DNA from: DASVSL01 sp036388095
GTDB lineage: Bacteria > Patescibacteriota > Saccharimonadia > Saccharimonadales > Saccharimonadaceae
Direction of reading: 5' to 3'
Assembly: GCA_036388095.1 (NCBI GenBank)
Contig: DASVSL010000095.1
Coordinates: 1-6,234 of the forward strand
Length of the DNA stretch: 6,234 nucleotides
Positions 5,408 to 6,234 of the stretch are shown here, in pieces. A program made the translations under genes and the position numbers. The notes under the pieces are model-generated. The model was not told where the DNA came from, searched no databases, and saw only the letters and a list, made by a program, of their open reading frames with translations. Within the stretch, counting starts at the first letter, position 1; every line of letters begins with the position of its first letter.

Positions 5408-6136
5408 ATGCGAATTTCCGTCGTTATTCCCGTCTTTAATGAAGCAGAGATACTTGATCGTTGCCTGACGTCCGTCGCTGCTCAAACTCGCCCGCCCGAT
5501 GAGATCATCGTCGTCGACAATAACTGCACTGACCAGTCAATGACGATTGCCGCCGGTTACCAGCACGTTCGGATTGTCCGTCAACCGATACTGGGCATTA
5601 TGCCCTCGACCGCTTTGGGTTTTGATCACAGCCGTGGTGACCTGATCGTCCGCTGCGACGCTGACAGTATCGTTCCGCCATCGTGGCTCGCCAACATCGA
5701 ACTAACGTTTCACGATACACCATCACTTATCGCCCTGACGGGGCCCGGGTCGTTTTATGGCTGTCACCGTCTGACTGCGCTCATCGCCGAAGTCGTATAT
5801 ATGCAGGCATACTTCGTGCTGACCCATGCCGCCCTGTCCCACCCGCCGCTATTTGGGTCGAACTTTGCCATCAGACGAGAAAAATGGGATGAAATCAAAC
5901 GATCAGTACACGCGAATCGTGCTGATATTCATGATGATATGGAGATAAGCATTCATCTCGACCCGCGAGACCACGTTATCTATGACCCACGGCTGCGGGT
6001 GGGGATATCGGGCCGGGCGCTGCAAATCCGTGGCATAGGTCGACGTGTCGTTCGAGGGTTTCGGACGCTGCTACTACATTGGCCCGACCAAGCACCGTGG
6101 CGCCGATGGAGTCAGCGATTACGTACACAAAGATAG
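5408..6136 (+). CDS. GT2 family glycosyltransferase, possible carotenoid glycosyltransferase (CrtX-like)
   Basis: A 242-residue GT-A fold family 2 glycosyltransferase, predicted to move a sugar from a nucleotide or lipid-linked donor to an acceptor at the cytoplasmic face of the membrane. Motifs are VVIPVFNE (5-12), the nucleotide-binding IVVDNNCTD (34-42), the metal-binding DADS (84-87, a DxD motif), GSNF (150-153) and an acidic HDDMEIS (175-181) that is probably the catalytic-base region. No signal peptide or strong transmembrane helix is present; the C-terminus is basic (RRxxRxxxR), which could favour membrane contact. The frame is open upstream to an ATG at 5249, but that lies inside the elongase gene. 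The true start is ATG 5408, one base after its stop, where the GT2 fold begins. Micrococcus luteus ends its C50 cluster with the glycosyltransferase gene crtX, which suggests terminal hydroxyl groups of the C50 carotenoid as acceptor. A cell-envelope glycan role is the alternative. Confidence 0.82.
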   Translation: MRISVVIPVFNEAEILDRCLTSVAAQTRPPDEIIVVDNNCTDQSMTIAAGYQHVRIVRQPILGIMPSTALGFDHSRGDLIVRCDADSIVPPSWLANIELTFHDTPSLIALTGPGSFYGCHRLTALIAEVVYMQAYFVLTHAALSHPPLFGSNFAIRREKWDEIKRSVHANRADIHDDMEISIHLDPRDHVIYDPRLRVGISGRALQIRGIGRRVVRGFRTLLLHWPDQAPWRRWSQRLRTQR

Positions 6137-6213
6137 TACCGGTCTGAGATAGAGGACTCTCACCCCTCGGTGTACTATAGCCATATGAACGTACGAACTA
6201 TCTCAAGCGGTAC
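6136..6213. repeat. Interrupted inverted repeat around the end of the cluster
   Basis: TGAGATAG (6145-6152) and CTATCTCA (6198-6205) are perfect 8-bp inverted copies. After a 4x3 interruption the pairing resumes with GTACC (6136-6140) and GGTAC (6209-6213). The 45-nt interior contains a -10-like sequence and the ATG of a possible next gene. There is no T-tract, so it is not an ordinary intrinsic terminator. It could be a paired operator flanking a promoter, or an mRNA stem that hides a start codon. Confidence 0.35.
6173..6178 (+). promoter_or_regulatory. Possible -10 box before a downstream gene
   Basis: TACTAT (4/6 to consensus) lies six bases before ATG 6185, the same spacing as at the PAS gene. 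No -35 box is recognisable 16-18 nt upstream. It is listed because the arrangement repeats the leaderless pattern seen at the other two operon starts in the window. Confidence 0.22.
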
Positions 6214-6234
6214 GGTACACACATTGCCTGCTGA
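6185..6234 (+). CDS. Possible start of next gene (first 16 codons, truncated)
   Basis: An ATG at 6185 opens a frame (beginning MNVRTISSGT) that is still open at the right edge. Sixteen codons are too few to recognise a family. No Shine-Dalgarno is present; a weak -10-like TACTAT sits six bases upstream. The competing possibility is a convergent minus-strand gene, since one minus-strand frame is also open from the edge down to a stop at 6175-6177. I cannot choose firmly between them. Confidence 0.22.
   Translation, partial: MNVRTISSGTVHTLPA

Noticed and set aside
6137..6234. Intrinsic terminator after the glycosyltransferase
   Set aside because: Stem-forming sequence is present but no run of T follows, so a standard terminator cannot be supported.

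Overview
The window is almost entirely one compact, same-strand gene cluster (about 517-6136) for a carotenoid. It encodes a geranylgeranyl diphosphate synthase (crtE), phytoene synthase (crtB), phytoene desaturase (crtI), two small membrane subunits of a heterodimeric lycopene/C50-carotenoid cyclase (crtYc/Ye-like and crtYd/Yf-like), a UbiA-family lycopene elongase (crtEb-like) and a GT2 glycosyltransferase. Read in order, this is a full route from short prenyl diphosphates to GGPP, phytoene, lycopene, a C45/C50 elongated carotenoid and a cyclic C50 carotenoid, possibly glycosylated. The elongase beside a split cyclase points to a cyclic C50 pigment of the decaprenoxanthin / sarcinaxanthin / C.p.450 class rather than plain beta-carotene. 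The ring type cannot be read from the sequence.

Layout: (i) 1-287, minus strand, is the N-terminus of a PAS-domain sensory protein that runs off the left edge. (ii) 288-516 is a 229-bp divergent intergenic region with a likely promoter on each strand and several short inverted repeats. (iii) 517-6136 holds seven plus-strand genes separated by -16 to +2 nt, so they are probably one transcript with translational coupling. (iv) 6137-6234 is a short tail with a perfect 8-bp inverted repeat around a possible promoter and the first codons of a possible next gene. No RNA gene, insertion sequence, CRISPR array or clear intrinsic terminator was seen.

Organism: a bacterium using the standard code, since TAA, TAG and TGA all end genes here. 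Base composition is moderate, roughly half GC by eye. The gene set and order match the C50 carotenoid clusters of Actinobacteria: crtI-Ye-Yf-Eb as in Corynebacterium glutamicum, with a terminal glycosyltransferase as in Micrococcus luteus. The base composition is lower than in most of those organisms. Most internal starts lack a Shine-Dalgarno sequence, and the -10 boxes lie so close to the first start codons that leaderless mRNAs are likely. A lower-GC actinobacterium or a Saccharibacteria-like (Patescibacteria) genome would both fit. I cannot decide between them without a search.
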